From Cepaea nemoralis (Eukaryota; Mollusca; Gastropoda; Stylommatophora; Helicidae), in contig JACEFZ010017415.1 of the NCBI GenBank assembly GCA_014155875.1, forward strand, positions 360,001-424,000: DNA of 64,000 nt. Direction: 5' to 3'. The notes under the pieces were generated by a model. That model worked only from the letters and a program-made list of their open reading frames with translations. It ran no database searches and was not told the DNA's origin. Shown piece after piece: positions 48,301 to 59,240 of this stretch (position 1 is the first letter of the stretch; each line of letters starts with the position of its first letter). The translations under genes were made by a program, and so were the position numbers.

Positions 48301-49517
48301 GGTGTGATAGACATGCAGTGTTTGCTTGTCCTATTATGTTCTTGGTGTGATAGAATGCAGTGTTTGCTGTCCTATTAATGTTCTTGGTGGATAGAATGCA
48401 GTGTTTGCTTGTCCTATTATGTTCTTGGTGTGATAGAATGCAGTGTTTGCTTGTCCTATTATGTTCTTGGTGTGATAGAATGCAGTGTTTGCTTGTTCTA
48501 TTATGTTCTTGGTGTGATAGAATGCAGTGTTTGCTTGTCCTATTATGTTCTTGGTGTGATAGAATGCAGTGTTTGCTTGTCTATTATGTTCTTGGTGTGA
48601 TAGAATGCAGTGTTTGCTTGTCCTATTATTTTCTTGGTGTGATAGAATGCAGTGTTTGCTTGTCTATTATGTTCTTGGTGGATAGAATTGCAGTGTTTTG
48701 CTTGTTCTATTATGTTCTTGGTGTGATAGAATGCAGTGTTTGCTTGTCCTATTATGTTCTTGGTGTGATAGAATGCAGTGTTTGCTTGTCCTATTATGTT
48801 CTGGTGTGATAGAATGCAGTGTTTGCTTGTCCTATTATGTTCTTGGTGTGATAGAATGCAGTGTTTGCTTGTCCTATTATGTTCTTGGTGTGATAGAATG
48901 CAGTGTTTGCTTGTCCTATTATGTTCTTGGTGTGATAGAATGCAGTGTTTGCTTGTCCTATTATGTCTTGGTGTGAGTAGAATGCAGTGTTTGCTTGTCC
49001 TATTATGTTCTTGGTGTGATAGAATGGCAGTGTTTGCTTGTCCTATTATGTTTCTTGGTGTGATAGAATGCAGTGTTTGCTTGTTCTATTATGTTCTTGG
49101 TGTGATAGAATGCAGTGTTTGCTTGGTCTATTATGTTCTTGGTGTGATAGAATGCAGTGTTTGCTTGTCCTATTATGTTCTTGGTGTGATAGAATGCAGT
49201 GTTTGCTTGTTCTATTATGTTCTTGGTGTGATAGAATGCAGTGTTTGCTTGTTCTATTATGTTCTTGGTGTGATAGAATGCAGTGTTTGCTTGTCCTATT
49301 ATGTTCTTGGTGTGATAGAATGCAGTGTTTGCTTGTCCTATTATGTTCTTGGTGTGATAGAATGCAGTGTTTGCTTGTTCTATTATGTTCTTGGTGTGAT
49401 AGAATGCAGTGTTTGCTTGTCTATTATGTTCTTGGTGTGATAGAATGCAGTGTTTGCTTGTTCTATTATGTTCTTGGTGTGATAGAATGCAGTGTTTGCT
49501 TGTTCTATTATGTTTCT
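45301..49517. repeat. 42-bp satellite derived from 14 RT codons (about 100 copies)
   Basis: The unit is ggtgtgatagaatgcagtgt plus ttgcttgtcctattatgttc plus tt. On the minus strand it translates without stops as KNIIGQANTAFYHT, the RT thumb block that occurs once in the family X copies at 140-600 and 26016-27125. The first unit (45301-45345) reads cagtttttgc (Lys), while amplified units read cagtgtttgc (Asn). Single-base indels cluster at 47330-49060. The long plus-strand ORFs (CLSYYVLGVIECSV...) are by-products of a unit divisible by three. Confidence 0.95.
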
Positions 49518-49699
49518 TGATCTCAGTGATACATCTTTCATCTGATGTTATCCACTATGTGCCTAGATATCTGAATGTCTGCACTTGTCTCAATACTAAC
49601 CTCCTTTACTTTAATTGCACATTTAGTCACAACTTGTTTCTTTGATAACAGCATGACTTCTGTCTTTCTATTATTCAAACTAAGACCCCTTTTTTACCT

Positions 49700-52600
49700 T
49701 TTACAAGCACATTCTATTATCTCCTAAACCACCTCTCCCTCCCCCTCACGTTCTACTGTCTCCTAAACCACATTCCCCCCCCCCCCCCCCCACGTTCTAT
49801 TGTCTCCTAAACCACATCCCGCACGTTCTATTATCTCCTAAACCACATATCACCACTTTATATTGTCTCCTAAACCACATACCCCATGTTCGACTGTCTC
49901 CTAAACCACATCCCCCACGTTCTATAGTCTCCTAAACCACATCCCTCACGTTCTATAGTCTCCTAAACCACATCCCTCACGCTCTATTGTCTCCTAAACC
50001 ACATCCCTCACGATCTATAGTCTCCTAAACCACATCCCTCACGCTCTATTGTCTCCTAAACCACATACTCCACGTTCTATTGTCTCCTAAACCACATCCC
50101 TCACGTTCTATTGTCTCCTAAACCACATCCCTCACGTTCTATTGTCTCCTAAACCACATCCCTCACGCTCTATTGTCTCCTAAAAACATACCCCACGGTC
50201 TATTGTCTCCTAAACCACATCCCCCACGGTCTATTGTCTCCTAAACCACATCGCCCACGTTCTATTGTCTCCTAAACCACATCCATCATGTTCTACTGTC
50301 TCCTAAACCACAACCCTCACGTTCTATAGTCTCCTAAACCACATCCCTCACGTTCTATAGTCTCCTAAAACATATCCCTCACGTTCTATAGTCTCCTAAA
50401 CCACATCCCTCACGCTCTATAGTCTCCTAAACCACATCCCTCACGCTCTATAGTCTCCTAAACCACATCCCTCACGCTCTATAGTCTCCTAAACCACATC
50501 CCCCACGTTCTATAGTCTCCTAAACCACATCCCTCACGCTCTATAGTCTCCTAAACTACATCCCTCACGTTCTATTGTCTCCTAAACCACATCCATCACG
50601 TTCTATAGTCTCCTAAACCACATCCCTCACGCTCTATAGTCTCCTAAACCACATCCCTCACGCTCTATAGTCTCCTAAACCACATTGCCCACGGTCTATT
50701 GTCTCCTAAACCACATCCCTCACGTTCTACAGTCTCCTAAACCACATCCCTCACGCTCTATAGTCTCCTAAACCACATCCATCACGTTCTATAGTCTCCT
50801 AAACCACATCCATCACGTTCTATAGTCTCCTAAACCACATCCATCACGTTCTATTGTCTCCTAAACCACATCCCTCACGCTCTATTGTCTCCTAAAAACA
50901 TACCCCACGGTCTATTGTTCCTAAACCACATCCCTCACGCTCTATTGTCTCCTAAACCACATCCCCCACGTTCTATTGTCTCCTAAACCACACCCCCACG
51001 TTCTATTGTCTCCTAAACCACATACCCCACGTTCTATTGTCGCCTAAACCACATGCCTCACGTTCTATTGTCTCCTAAACCACATCCCCCACGTTCTATT
51101 GTCTCCTAAACCACATACCCCACGTTCTATTGTCTCCTAAACCACATACCCCACGTTCGACTGTCTCCTAAACCACATCCCTCACATTCTATTGTCTCAT
51201 AAACCACCCCCCACGTTCTATTATCTCCTAAACCACATACCCCACGTTCTATTGTCTCCTAAACCACCCCCCCCCCCCCCCCCACGTTCTTTTATCTCCT
51301 AAACCACATCCATCACGCTCTATTGTCTCCTAAACCACATACCCCACGTTCGACTGTCTCCTAAACCACATCCCTCACATTCTATTGTCTCATAAACCAC
51401 CCCCCACGTTCTATTATCTCCTAAACCACATACACCACGTTCTATTGTCTCCTAAACCACACCCCCCCCCCCCCACGTTCTATTATCTCCTAAACCACAT
51501 ACCCCACGCTCTATTGTCTCCTAAACCACATACCCTACGTTCTATTGTCTCCTAAACCACATACCCACGTTCTATTATCTCCTAAACCACATCCATCACG
51601 CTCTATTGTCTCCTAAACCACATACCCTACGTTCTATTGTCTCCTAAACCACATACCCCACGTTCTATTATCTCCTAAACCACATACCCTACGTTCTATT
51701 GTCTCCTAAACCACATATCCTATGTTCTATTGTCTCCTAAACCACATCCATCACGTTCTATTGTCTCCTAAACCACATACCCTACGTTCTATTGTCTCCT
51801 AAACCACATACCCTACGTTCTATTGTCTCCTAAACCACATACCCTACGTTCTATTGTCTCCTAAACCACATACCCTACGTTCTATTGTCTCCTAAACCAC
51901 ATCCATCACGTTCTATTATCTCCTAAACCACATACCCTACGTTCTATTATCTTCTAAACCACATACCCTATGTTCTATTGTCTCCTAAACCCCATCCATC
52001 ACGTTCTATTGTCTCCTAAACCACATACCCCACGTTCTATTATCTCCTAAACCACATACCCTACGTTCTATTATCTCCTAAACCACATCCATCACGTTCT
52101 ATTGTCTCCTAAACCACATACCCTACGTTCTATTGTCTCCTAAACCACATACCCCACGTTCTATTATCTCCTAAACCACATACCCCACGTTCTATTGTCT
52201 CCTAAACCACATACCCTACGTTCTATTATCTCCTAAACCATATACCCCACTCTCTATTGTCTCCTAAACCACATACCCCACGTTCTATTATCTCCTACAC
52301 CACATACCCTATGTTCTATTGTCTCCTAAACCACATACCCCACGCTCTATTGTCTCCTAAACCACATACCCCACGTTCTATTATCTCCTAAACCACATAC
52401 CCTATGTTCTATTGTCTCCTAAACCACATACCCTACGTTCTATTGTCTCCTAAACCACATACCCCACGTTCTATTGTCTCCTAAACCACACCCCCCCCCC
52501 CCCACGTTCTATTATCTCCTAAACCACATACCCCAAGCTCTATTGTCTCCTAAACCACATACCCTACGTTCTATTGTCTCCTAAACCACATACCCCACGT

Positions 52601-53280
52601 TCTTTTATCTCCTAAACTACACCCCCACATTCTATTGTCTCCTAAAAAACCATAACCACCACGCTTTGTTATATGCTAGAACACATGCGTCGCATTCTTT
52701 TGTCTTACACATCTCATGTTCTTCTGTCTCCTAGTATACACCTCACGTTCTTTTGTTTCCTAGTACACACCTCACGTTAGAACACACCCCGTACGTGTTA
52801 TTGTCTATTTGACCACATGCTCAACACATTATGTTGCCCATAACACCTCTCACGTTTTATTGTCTTCTACTGCATATCCCTACTAATTCAGGCCCCTCAT
52901 ATCCCGCAAGGTCATTTTGACCATAGCCATCAGTTTATATTGTCCAATCGACCGCATTCCTCATGTCATATTCTTCCCCTCCCCCAGCCGATATCCCTCA
53001 CTATGTCACAATCTTCACATCATAGTGTCATTCGTAGACCACACCTCCCTTGTGCCATTACCTCCTAGACCTCATCCATTGCTTCACATTTCCTAGTAGA
53101 CCACAACCCTCAGATTCTATTATCCGTTAGATCGCATTGCTCACGCCCTATTGCCACCTGGCCAACGCTCACCCTTTATCTCCTATTTCATAACCCGTTA
53201 AATCACGTTTCATTGCCTCCCTGACCACATCCATCGCGCTCTATTGCCACCGAGACCACACCCCTTGCATTCTATTAACC
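49700..53280. repeat. 31-bp satellite, main array (about 100 copies)
   Basis: The unit is cacgttctattgtctcctaa plus accacatccct. Subtypes ccctcac, atacccc and ataccct form blocks. C-runs of 12-20 bases have arisen at the ccc position near 49772, 51267, 51462 and 52489. Units decay steadily after 52640 and are barely recognisable by 53260. Confidence 0.97.
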
Positions 53281-53579
53281 CATTTTGCCTCATCCCTGTT
53301 CTTCTGTTGCCTGTAAGACTCCCAGTGAAGTACAGGCCCACTCATACGCATGCCCAATCCTGTATAGGCCTGACTGATTGTTGGTTGATCGTATCTACGG
53401 TCTGAGAAAGTCAGTATAAACAACCGTTCACTACATACACAGGTTTACACTGTTACTACTGTTATCTTCCCTCTGAGGCTCCGCGAATTTCACACTGTAC
53501 TTATCGCCCAACGTTCCCGTGCATACATAGTCAATTACATAACATCTTCATGGGGCTATTGTGTCAATAGAACATGGGA

Positions 53580-53700
53580 GAGTTTATTCCGAGCTGGAGT
53601 CCGAATAGATAGAGTAGTTTATTCCGAGCTGGAGTCCGAATAGACAGAGTAGTTTATTCCGAGCTGGAGTCCGAATAGACAGAGTAGTTTATACATAGCT
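53580..53700. repeat. 35-bp minisatellite, about 3.5 copies
   Basis: The unit is gagctggagtccgaatagac plus agagtagtttattcc. The same unit reappears at 54486-54610, about 790 bp away. Confidence 0.93.
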
Positions 53701-54264
53701 GAAGTATGAAGCTGTTTAAATATCAAGAATAATTTTCCAGATTGGTATCCCCAATAACAATAATTGTGTTCCCATGCGAGTTAAAGAATTGTTAACTTGC
53801 GTTTCTGTACACTTACTGTTTACAGGCTTCCATCTTTGTTGACATTACCGCCCTACTATTTCCTGCTATTGATGTCCTCATCATTCCGGTCCAAGCTGAC
53901 AGTAATATGCGTCGCCTCAGAAAGATATGATTAGGCAATTCAAACACCAGGCTTCCGACTTACTGGCCTGATGAATTAACAAATAAGCAAGGAAATGCTA
54001 CGCACATAAAGTGCAGGAAAACCTGGTATATGTGAAGCAGGTTGAAAAGAGAGAGGGGGGAGATAGATAACGAAGCTAGTGTGAGAGACAGAGATATGAG
54101 AAAGATGTGTTGAAAGACATAAAAAAGTGATAACTTTTATATAATATAAATAAGATAATATAAGTGACAAAACATCTGTTCATAATCATAGTTCCTAATA
54201 TTTTTTTATTAAAAAGTCGCTTGCACCCAATTAATTGCTGAAAAATAAAAAAAAATAAAAAATA
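53701..54264. other. No gene; AT-rich
   Basis: Lies between the two blocks of the 35-bp repeat. May be part of an insertion that separated them. Nothing else recognised. Confidence 0.4.
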
Positions 54265-54337
54265 AGCGTCCAGCAGGGAATCGAACCAACAGCTCCCGCT
54301 TATCAGGAAGAGACACTTACCACTGTGCTACTGAGGA
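54265..54337 (-). other. tRNA-like SINE head (not a functional tRNA)
   Basis: The minus strand has an A-box-like TAGCACAGTGGTAAG and a B-box-like GGTTCGATTCC about 30 nt apart, the right spacing for a tRNA. The acceptor and T-stems do not pair properly, and an A/T-rich run (aaaaataaaa) follows, as in SINEs. Confidence 0.55.
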
Positions 54338-54388
54338 TATGATTGTGAATCAACAAAAGTATATAACATAGCCACGCTCATGTCCCGA

Positions 54389-54474
54389 TGACGTCACATA
54401 CGTTAAGTCACGTGACTAGACAAATCACGTGACCAGGACCACCCGGGGTTTCCGGGACCGGGAAAAATCACGTG
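54389..54474. promoter_or_regulatory. Cluster of CRE-like and E-box palindromes
   Basis: tgacgtca at 54389-54396 and cacgtg cores at 54409-54414, 54426-54431 and 54469-54474, each inside a tcacgtga octamer. Between the last two lies a GC-rich near-palindrome (cccggggtttccgggaccggg). These match consensus sites for CREB-type and bHLH-Zip (MITF/TFEB-type) factors. No adjacent gene is visible, and the cluster may simply belong to a repeat. Confidence 0.3.
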
Positions 54475-54485
54475 ATATTTCAGCT

Positions 54486-54620
54486 CCGAATAGACAGAGT
54501 AGTTTATTCCGAGCTGGAGTCCGAATAGACACTTTCATAGAACATTCAAAGCTCCGAATAGACAGAGTAGTTTATTCCGAGCTGGAGTCCGAATAGACAC
54601 TTTCATAGAACATTCAAAAC
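54486..54620. repeat. 68-bp tandem pair containing the 35-bp unit
   Basis: gctccgaatagacagagtag through actttcatagaacattcaaa occurs twice in tandem. Confidence 0.92.
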
Positions 54621-54724
54621 TTCAAAATGCCCTCTGATCTGTCCGCTGATGTACTCCCCACCCCTCCTTGAAAACTGTAATGCCTACTTCCTAAATAATC
54701 ACTTGGCAGTAATAGCTGCTGTGT

Positions 54725-56003
54725 GCAAGCAATACTGTCTGATATAGGAGTTAAGAGTAAATACTGTCTGGTTAGAGAGAGTATGCAAGTAATCACTGTC
54801 ACTAAGGACGCTAAAGTAATACCTGTCTGGTGTGAGGGTGTGCAAGTAATCACCGTCCGTAGGGGAGTTAAAGTAATACCTGTCTGGTGTAAAGGTGTGC
54901 AAGTAACCACCGTCAGTAGGGGAGCTAAAGTAATAACTGTCTGGCGTTAGAGTGTGCAAGCAGTCACCGACTGATATAGAAGTTCAAGTAACAACTGTCT
55001 AGTGTGAGAGTGTGCAAGTAATCACTCTCTGATATAGAAGTTAAAGTGGCAAATGAGGCACGACCACATAAAGTAACACCTGTCTGGTGTGAGAGTGTGC
55101 AAGCAGTCACTGTCTGATACAGAAGTTAAAGTAACAACTGTCTGGTGTGAGAGTGTGCAAACAGTCACTGTCTGATATAGAAGTTAAAGTAATAACTGTC
55201 TGGTGTGAGAGTGTGCAAGCAGTCACTGTCTGATATAGAAGTTAAAGTAACAACTGTCTGGTGTGAGAGTGTGCAAGCAGTCACTGTCTGATATAGAAGT
55301 TAAAGTAATAACTGTCTGGTGTGAGAGTGTGCAAGCAGTCACTGTCTGATATAGAAGTTAAAGTAACACCTGTCTGGTGTGAGAGTGTGCAAGCAGTCAC
55401 TGTCTGATACAGAAGTTAAAGTAACAACTGTCTGGTGTGAGAGTGTGCAAGCAGTCACTGTCTGATATAGAAGTTAAAGTAATAACTGTCTGGTGTGAGA
55501 GTGTGCAAGCAGTCACTGTCTGATATAGAAGTTAAAGTAACACCTGTCTGGTGTGAGAGTGTGCAATCAGTCACTGTCTGATATAGAAGTTAAAGTAACA
55601 ACTGTCTGGTGTGAGAGTGTGCAAGCAGTCACTGTCTGATACAGAAGTTAAAGTAATAACTGTCTGGTGTGAGAGTGTGCAAGCAGTCACTGTCTGATAT
55701 AGAAGTTAAAGTAATAACTGTCTGGTGTGAGAGTGTGCAATCAGTCACTGTCTGATATAGAAGTTAAAGTAACACCTGTCTGGTGTGAGAGTGTGCAAGC
55801 AGTCACTGTCTGATACAGAAGTTAAAGTAACAACTGTCTGGTGTGAGAGTGTGCAAGCAGTCACTGTCTGATATAGAAGTTAAAGTAATAAACTGTCTGG
55901 TGTGAGAGTGTGCAAGCAGTCACTGTCTGATATAGAAGTTAAAGTAATAACTGTCTGGTGTGAGAGTGTGCAATCAGTCACTGTCTGATATAGAAGTTAA
56001 AGT
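54725..56003. repeat. 58-bp minisatellite, left segment (about 21 copies)
   Basis: The unit is gtaataactgtctggtgtga plus gagtgtgcaagcagtcactg plus tctgatatagaagttaaa. It is diverged at 54725-55080 and regular afterwards. It is interrupted at gttaaagt (55996-56003) by a LINE and resumes with the same octamer at 57859. Confidence 0.96.
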
Positions 56004-57858
56004 TGTGTTGTTTGTTGTCCATCAAGAATGATGATGACCATTCATTTCATCCAGTGGGGTTGAAGGTGTGGAGCCGTGGGTTCTAAGATGGCTGATAAGG
56101 CCTATTTTGGCTCGAAATGTTCTTTGACAATGTGGACAAAGAATGCTTGACGTCTCTGGAGGAGGATTTCCTGCAGTGGTTTTTCTGTCCTGCCTTTTCT
56201 TCACAGCTCTTGCAGTCCTGGTTGCCTCACATATAACTGCACCTTTGCGCAATGATGCACGCCACGAATTTCGGTCTCTGGCTGCAGCCTCCCAGGTGTC
56301 ATGATGAATTCCAAAAGCATTCAGTGAAATTTTCAGAGTGTCTTTAAAACGTTTCCTCTGGCCACCTTGGGAGCGTTTACCACAACGCAGTTCGCTGTAA
56401 AAAATTCGTTTAGGGAGCCTGTGATCTGGCATGCGAGTCAAGTGACCAGCCCAGCGAATCTGATTCTTCATCAGTAGAGTGTGGATACTGGGCATGGATG
56501 CTCTTTCTAGGACTTCAGTATCTGGAATCTTGTCTTGCCATTTAATCTTCAGTAGCTTCCTAAGGCAGACTGTGTGGAAGTGGTTTAATTTCCTAGCGTG
56601 TCGCTGATAAACAGTCCAGGTTTCACAAGCATATAGCAGTGTGGATAATACAACTGCTTTGTAGACTTTTAGCTTTGTTTGCAGGCTTATTCCAGTTCTG
56701 TCCCATACATTCTTGTACAGTCTGCCAAAGGCTGCACTGGCCTTGGAGATTCTTGCATTCACTTCGTCATCGATTGTGGCAGCTTGTGACACGGTGCTGC
56801 CAAGATAGGTAAATTTGTCCACAACACTTAGTCTATGATCATTCACTTTGATATTCGGCACAGTGTGATTATTCCCTGGAGCTGGCTGGTACATAACTAC
56901 AGTCTTCTCCAAGTTGATATTGAGCCCAAAGTTGGCACAGGCATGTGAGAAAGCTGAAACGTTATGTTGCATGTCCGCCTCTGAGTTGGCGTATAGAGCG
57001 CAATCATCAGCAAACAGGAGCTCTCTGACTGTGCCACTGTTAATTTTGGTTTTAGCTTTCAGCCTTCTGAGATTGAATAACTTTCCATCCATACGGTAGT
57101 TGATGTCTATTCCAATGTCGTCGTTCTCGAAGGCATTCATCAACATGGCTGAAAACATGAGGCTGAACAGTGTTGGTGCCAGGACACATCCTTGCTTCAC
57201 TCCATTGGTGACAGGAAAGGGTTCAGACAGCTCACCATTTTCCTGTACTCTTGCCTGCATGCCGTCATGAAATAGCCGCACTATTTGGACAAACTTTCGT
57301 GGACAGCCATATTTTGCCATAATCTTCCACAGTCCTTCTCTGCTGACTGTATCAAAAGCCTTGGTAAGGTCAATGAAAGTGGAGAACATTTCACAGTTCT
57401 GTTCCTGACATTTCTCTTGCAGCTGCCTCGCAGCGAAAATCATGTCAACAGTTCCACGTTCTTTCTGAAGCCACATTGACTCTCAGGAAGAAGACCTTGA
57501 TCGAGATGGGCTGTGAGGCGATTGAGAAGAATTCTGGCGAGTATCTTCCCTGCAATTGAAAGCAAGGAGATGCCTCGGTGGTTGTCACAGGATTGGCGGT
57601 TTCCTTTACGTTTGTAAAGGTGGACTATTGACGCGTCCTTAAAATCTTGTGGCATGGTCTCGTTCATCCATATGTTTGTGAAGACTCGGTGAAGCTGCTC
57701 TGTTAGGACCGGCCCACCTGCCTTGTATATCTCTGCTGGGATGGAGTCAGGACCAGGTGCCTTGCCGCTGGAGAGTTGCTGGATGGCTTTGTTTATTTCC
57801 ACTATGGTTGGCAGGTCATCAAGAGTCTCATTGGTGGGAACTTGAGGAAGTAACACTT
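56004..57858 (-). mobile_element. LINE with C-terminal C2H2-like finger, copy 2
   Basis: Minus-strand RT, 5'-truncated, inserted in the 58-bp satellite. gttaaagt (55996-56003 and 57859-57866) is the target duplication, and eight extra bases (taacactt) sit at the 5' junction. It reads SSGKAPGPDSIPAEIYKAGG, SIVHLYKRKGN, NHRGISLLSIAGKILARILL, then after one lost T near 57470 RGTVDMIFAARQLQEKCQEQ, IDLTKAFDTV (catalytic Asp), GVKQGCVLAPTLFSLM, LLFADDCALYAN (catalytic Asp pair), YACETWTVYQRHARKLN, RWAGHLTRMPDHRLPKRIF and CPHCQRTFRAKIGLISHLRT followed by H. The finger (CxxC-x12-HxxxH) is intact, unlike copy 1. Only one frameshift breaks about 610 codons. No endonuclease is present because of the truncation. 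Confidence 0.93.
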
Positions 57859-58084
57859 GTTAAAGTAACAACTGTCTGGTGTGAGAGTGTGCAATCAGTC
57901 ACTGTCTGATACAGAAGTTAAAGTCACAACTGTCTGGTGTGAGAGTGTGCAAGCAGTCACTGTCTGATATAGAAGTTAAAGTAATAACTGTCTGGTGTGA
58001 GAGTGTGCAAGCAGTCACTGTCTGATATAGAAGTTAGTGGCAAATGAGGCACGATCACATAAAGTAACAACTATACGGTGCAAC
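57859..58084. repeat. 58-bp minisatellite, right segment (about 4 copies)
   Basis: Continues the array of 54725-56003 after the LINE. The last unit carries ggcaaatgaggcacgatcac, also seen at 55051-55070 near the left edge. Confidence 0.93.
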
Positions 58085-58096
58085 AAGAAGTCAAAT

Positions 58097-59240
58097 GCGC
58101 ATAGCTTCATTCTGTATCCTTTCCATCCTTTCTATCTGCTTGTGGCTAAGAGTCAGGATTGCCATTGCATACTCCAAAACAGACATGACCAGCCACTCGT
58201 ACAGAAGACATAGATGGAAATGCTCACAGTTTGCTGCCGCCATCACCCGCATCGCTGCCAAACCCCGCTTGGCCTTTGTTATCACCTGGTCTATGTGCAC
58301 ATTATAAGCAAGGCTTCGATCAAACCGTATCCCCAGGTAATTCATTGCCTGCGTTCTTTCCACCGCCTCTGAACACAGCTTTACAGTTGGTGTTGGAGTG
58401 TTGACAATATGATTATTCAACGAGAACCAAGTCACTGTTGCCTTTGTTGGGTTGACCATTGCCCCAGCTTCATCACACCAAGTACTTATGCGATTGAGTT
58501 CGGTTTGTAGTTCCACAGCAACCTCCTCTCTATCCTTACCCTGACGATACACTAAAACATCATCGGCATATGACAATGTCCTGCCAGGTCCAGTGATCTG
58601 CTCACTGGTGATTCTCACTGTGCAGGCGTTGAACAGTACCGGAGATAATGGTGATCCCTGTGGTAGGCCAGGATATATTGTTGTTGGTTCCGAAGTCCAA
58701 CTGCCACATCTAAAAACTACTTTCCGTTGGAAGAGGGCTGCAGCGATCCAACTAAGGAGGAATGGACTTACGTTTAGTTCGAGAAGCTGAAACATTAAAA
58801 AATCCAGTGGTACTCTGTTGTATGCGTCCTCAAGATCAATCGCTGCAGCAACGGTTTCAGTGCCTGCGTGGAAACCTTCATAGACATCCTGGGCAAAGAC
58901 TGCTGCATTGGTCCAGGTTTCTCTTTTTGGACGGTACCCACCCAGGGTAGGTGGGAAAACACCTTGCCTCTCTAGTTGGCTTGATATTTTCCTGGCAATT
59001 ACCTTCTCCAGCAGCTTGCCTATTGTATTCTGCATGGTTATAATTCGATATCCCTGAATTTTTTTGTGGTCTTTGTCAGGCTTCGGCAAGGGAATCAGGT
59101 AGCTGTGTAACCATTCCTCCTTGATGCTAGCACTCCCTATACTGTTGTTGTACATGTCTGCTAGTTTCTCTAGCTCGTTGTCGGTACACCTATTTATGTC
59201 GTCGTATCTTATGCCATCAGGACCTGGAGCACTGTTTTTG
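58097..59240 (-). pseudogene. Family J LINE reverse transcriptase (inverted segment)
   Basis: From NSAPGPDGIRYDDINRCTDN through LHSYLIPLPKPDKDHKKIQG, YRIITMQNTIGKLLEKVIAR, VAAAIDLEDAYNRVP (catalytic Asp), GLPQGSPLSPVLFNA and LSYADDVLVYRQG (catalytic Asp pair) to the thumb block MNYLGIRFDRSLAYNVHIDQ and QIERMERIQNEAMR. All RT core blocks are present. The stop after NEAMR-Ile is made of target-duplication bases, so the reading frame ends only because of the inversion. Confidence 0.93.

Larger units (their letters stand above)
44638..49692 (-). mobile_element. RTE-type RT fragment (family X, copy B) expanded by an internal satellite
   Basis: Minus-strand RT codons start near 49692 (KRGLSLNNRKTEVMLLSKKQ, the block after the catalytic YxDD). 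They continue through ITSDERCITEIK, the amplified 14-codon unit (45301-49517), KNVLCNKSLSLKVTKIVLAC, YIEPVLIYG-stop-ESWTI and end in FYRRML-like codons near 44700. A family Y fragment is inserted in the WTI codons. The palm and everything upstream is missing, so it is a pseudogene. It lies within the 31-bp satellite, remnants of which are on both sides. Confidence 0.85.

Noticed and set aside
45277..49645. Long plus-strand ORFs with repeated CLSYYVLGVIECSV-like peptides
   Set aside because: The unit is 42 bp and stop-free in two plus frames. The meaningful frame is the minus one, which matches RT. The plus ORFs are by-products.
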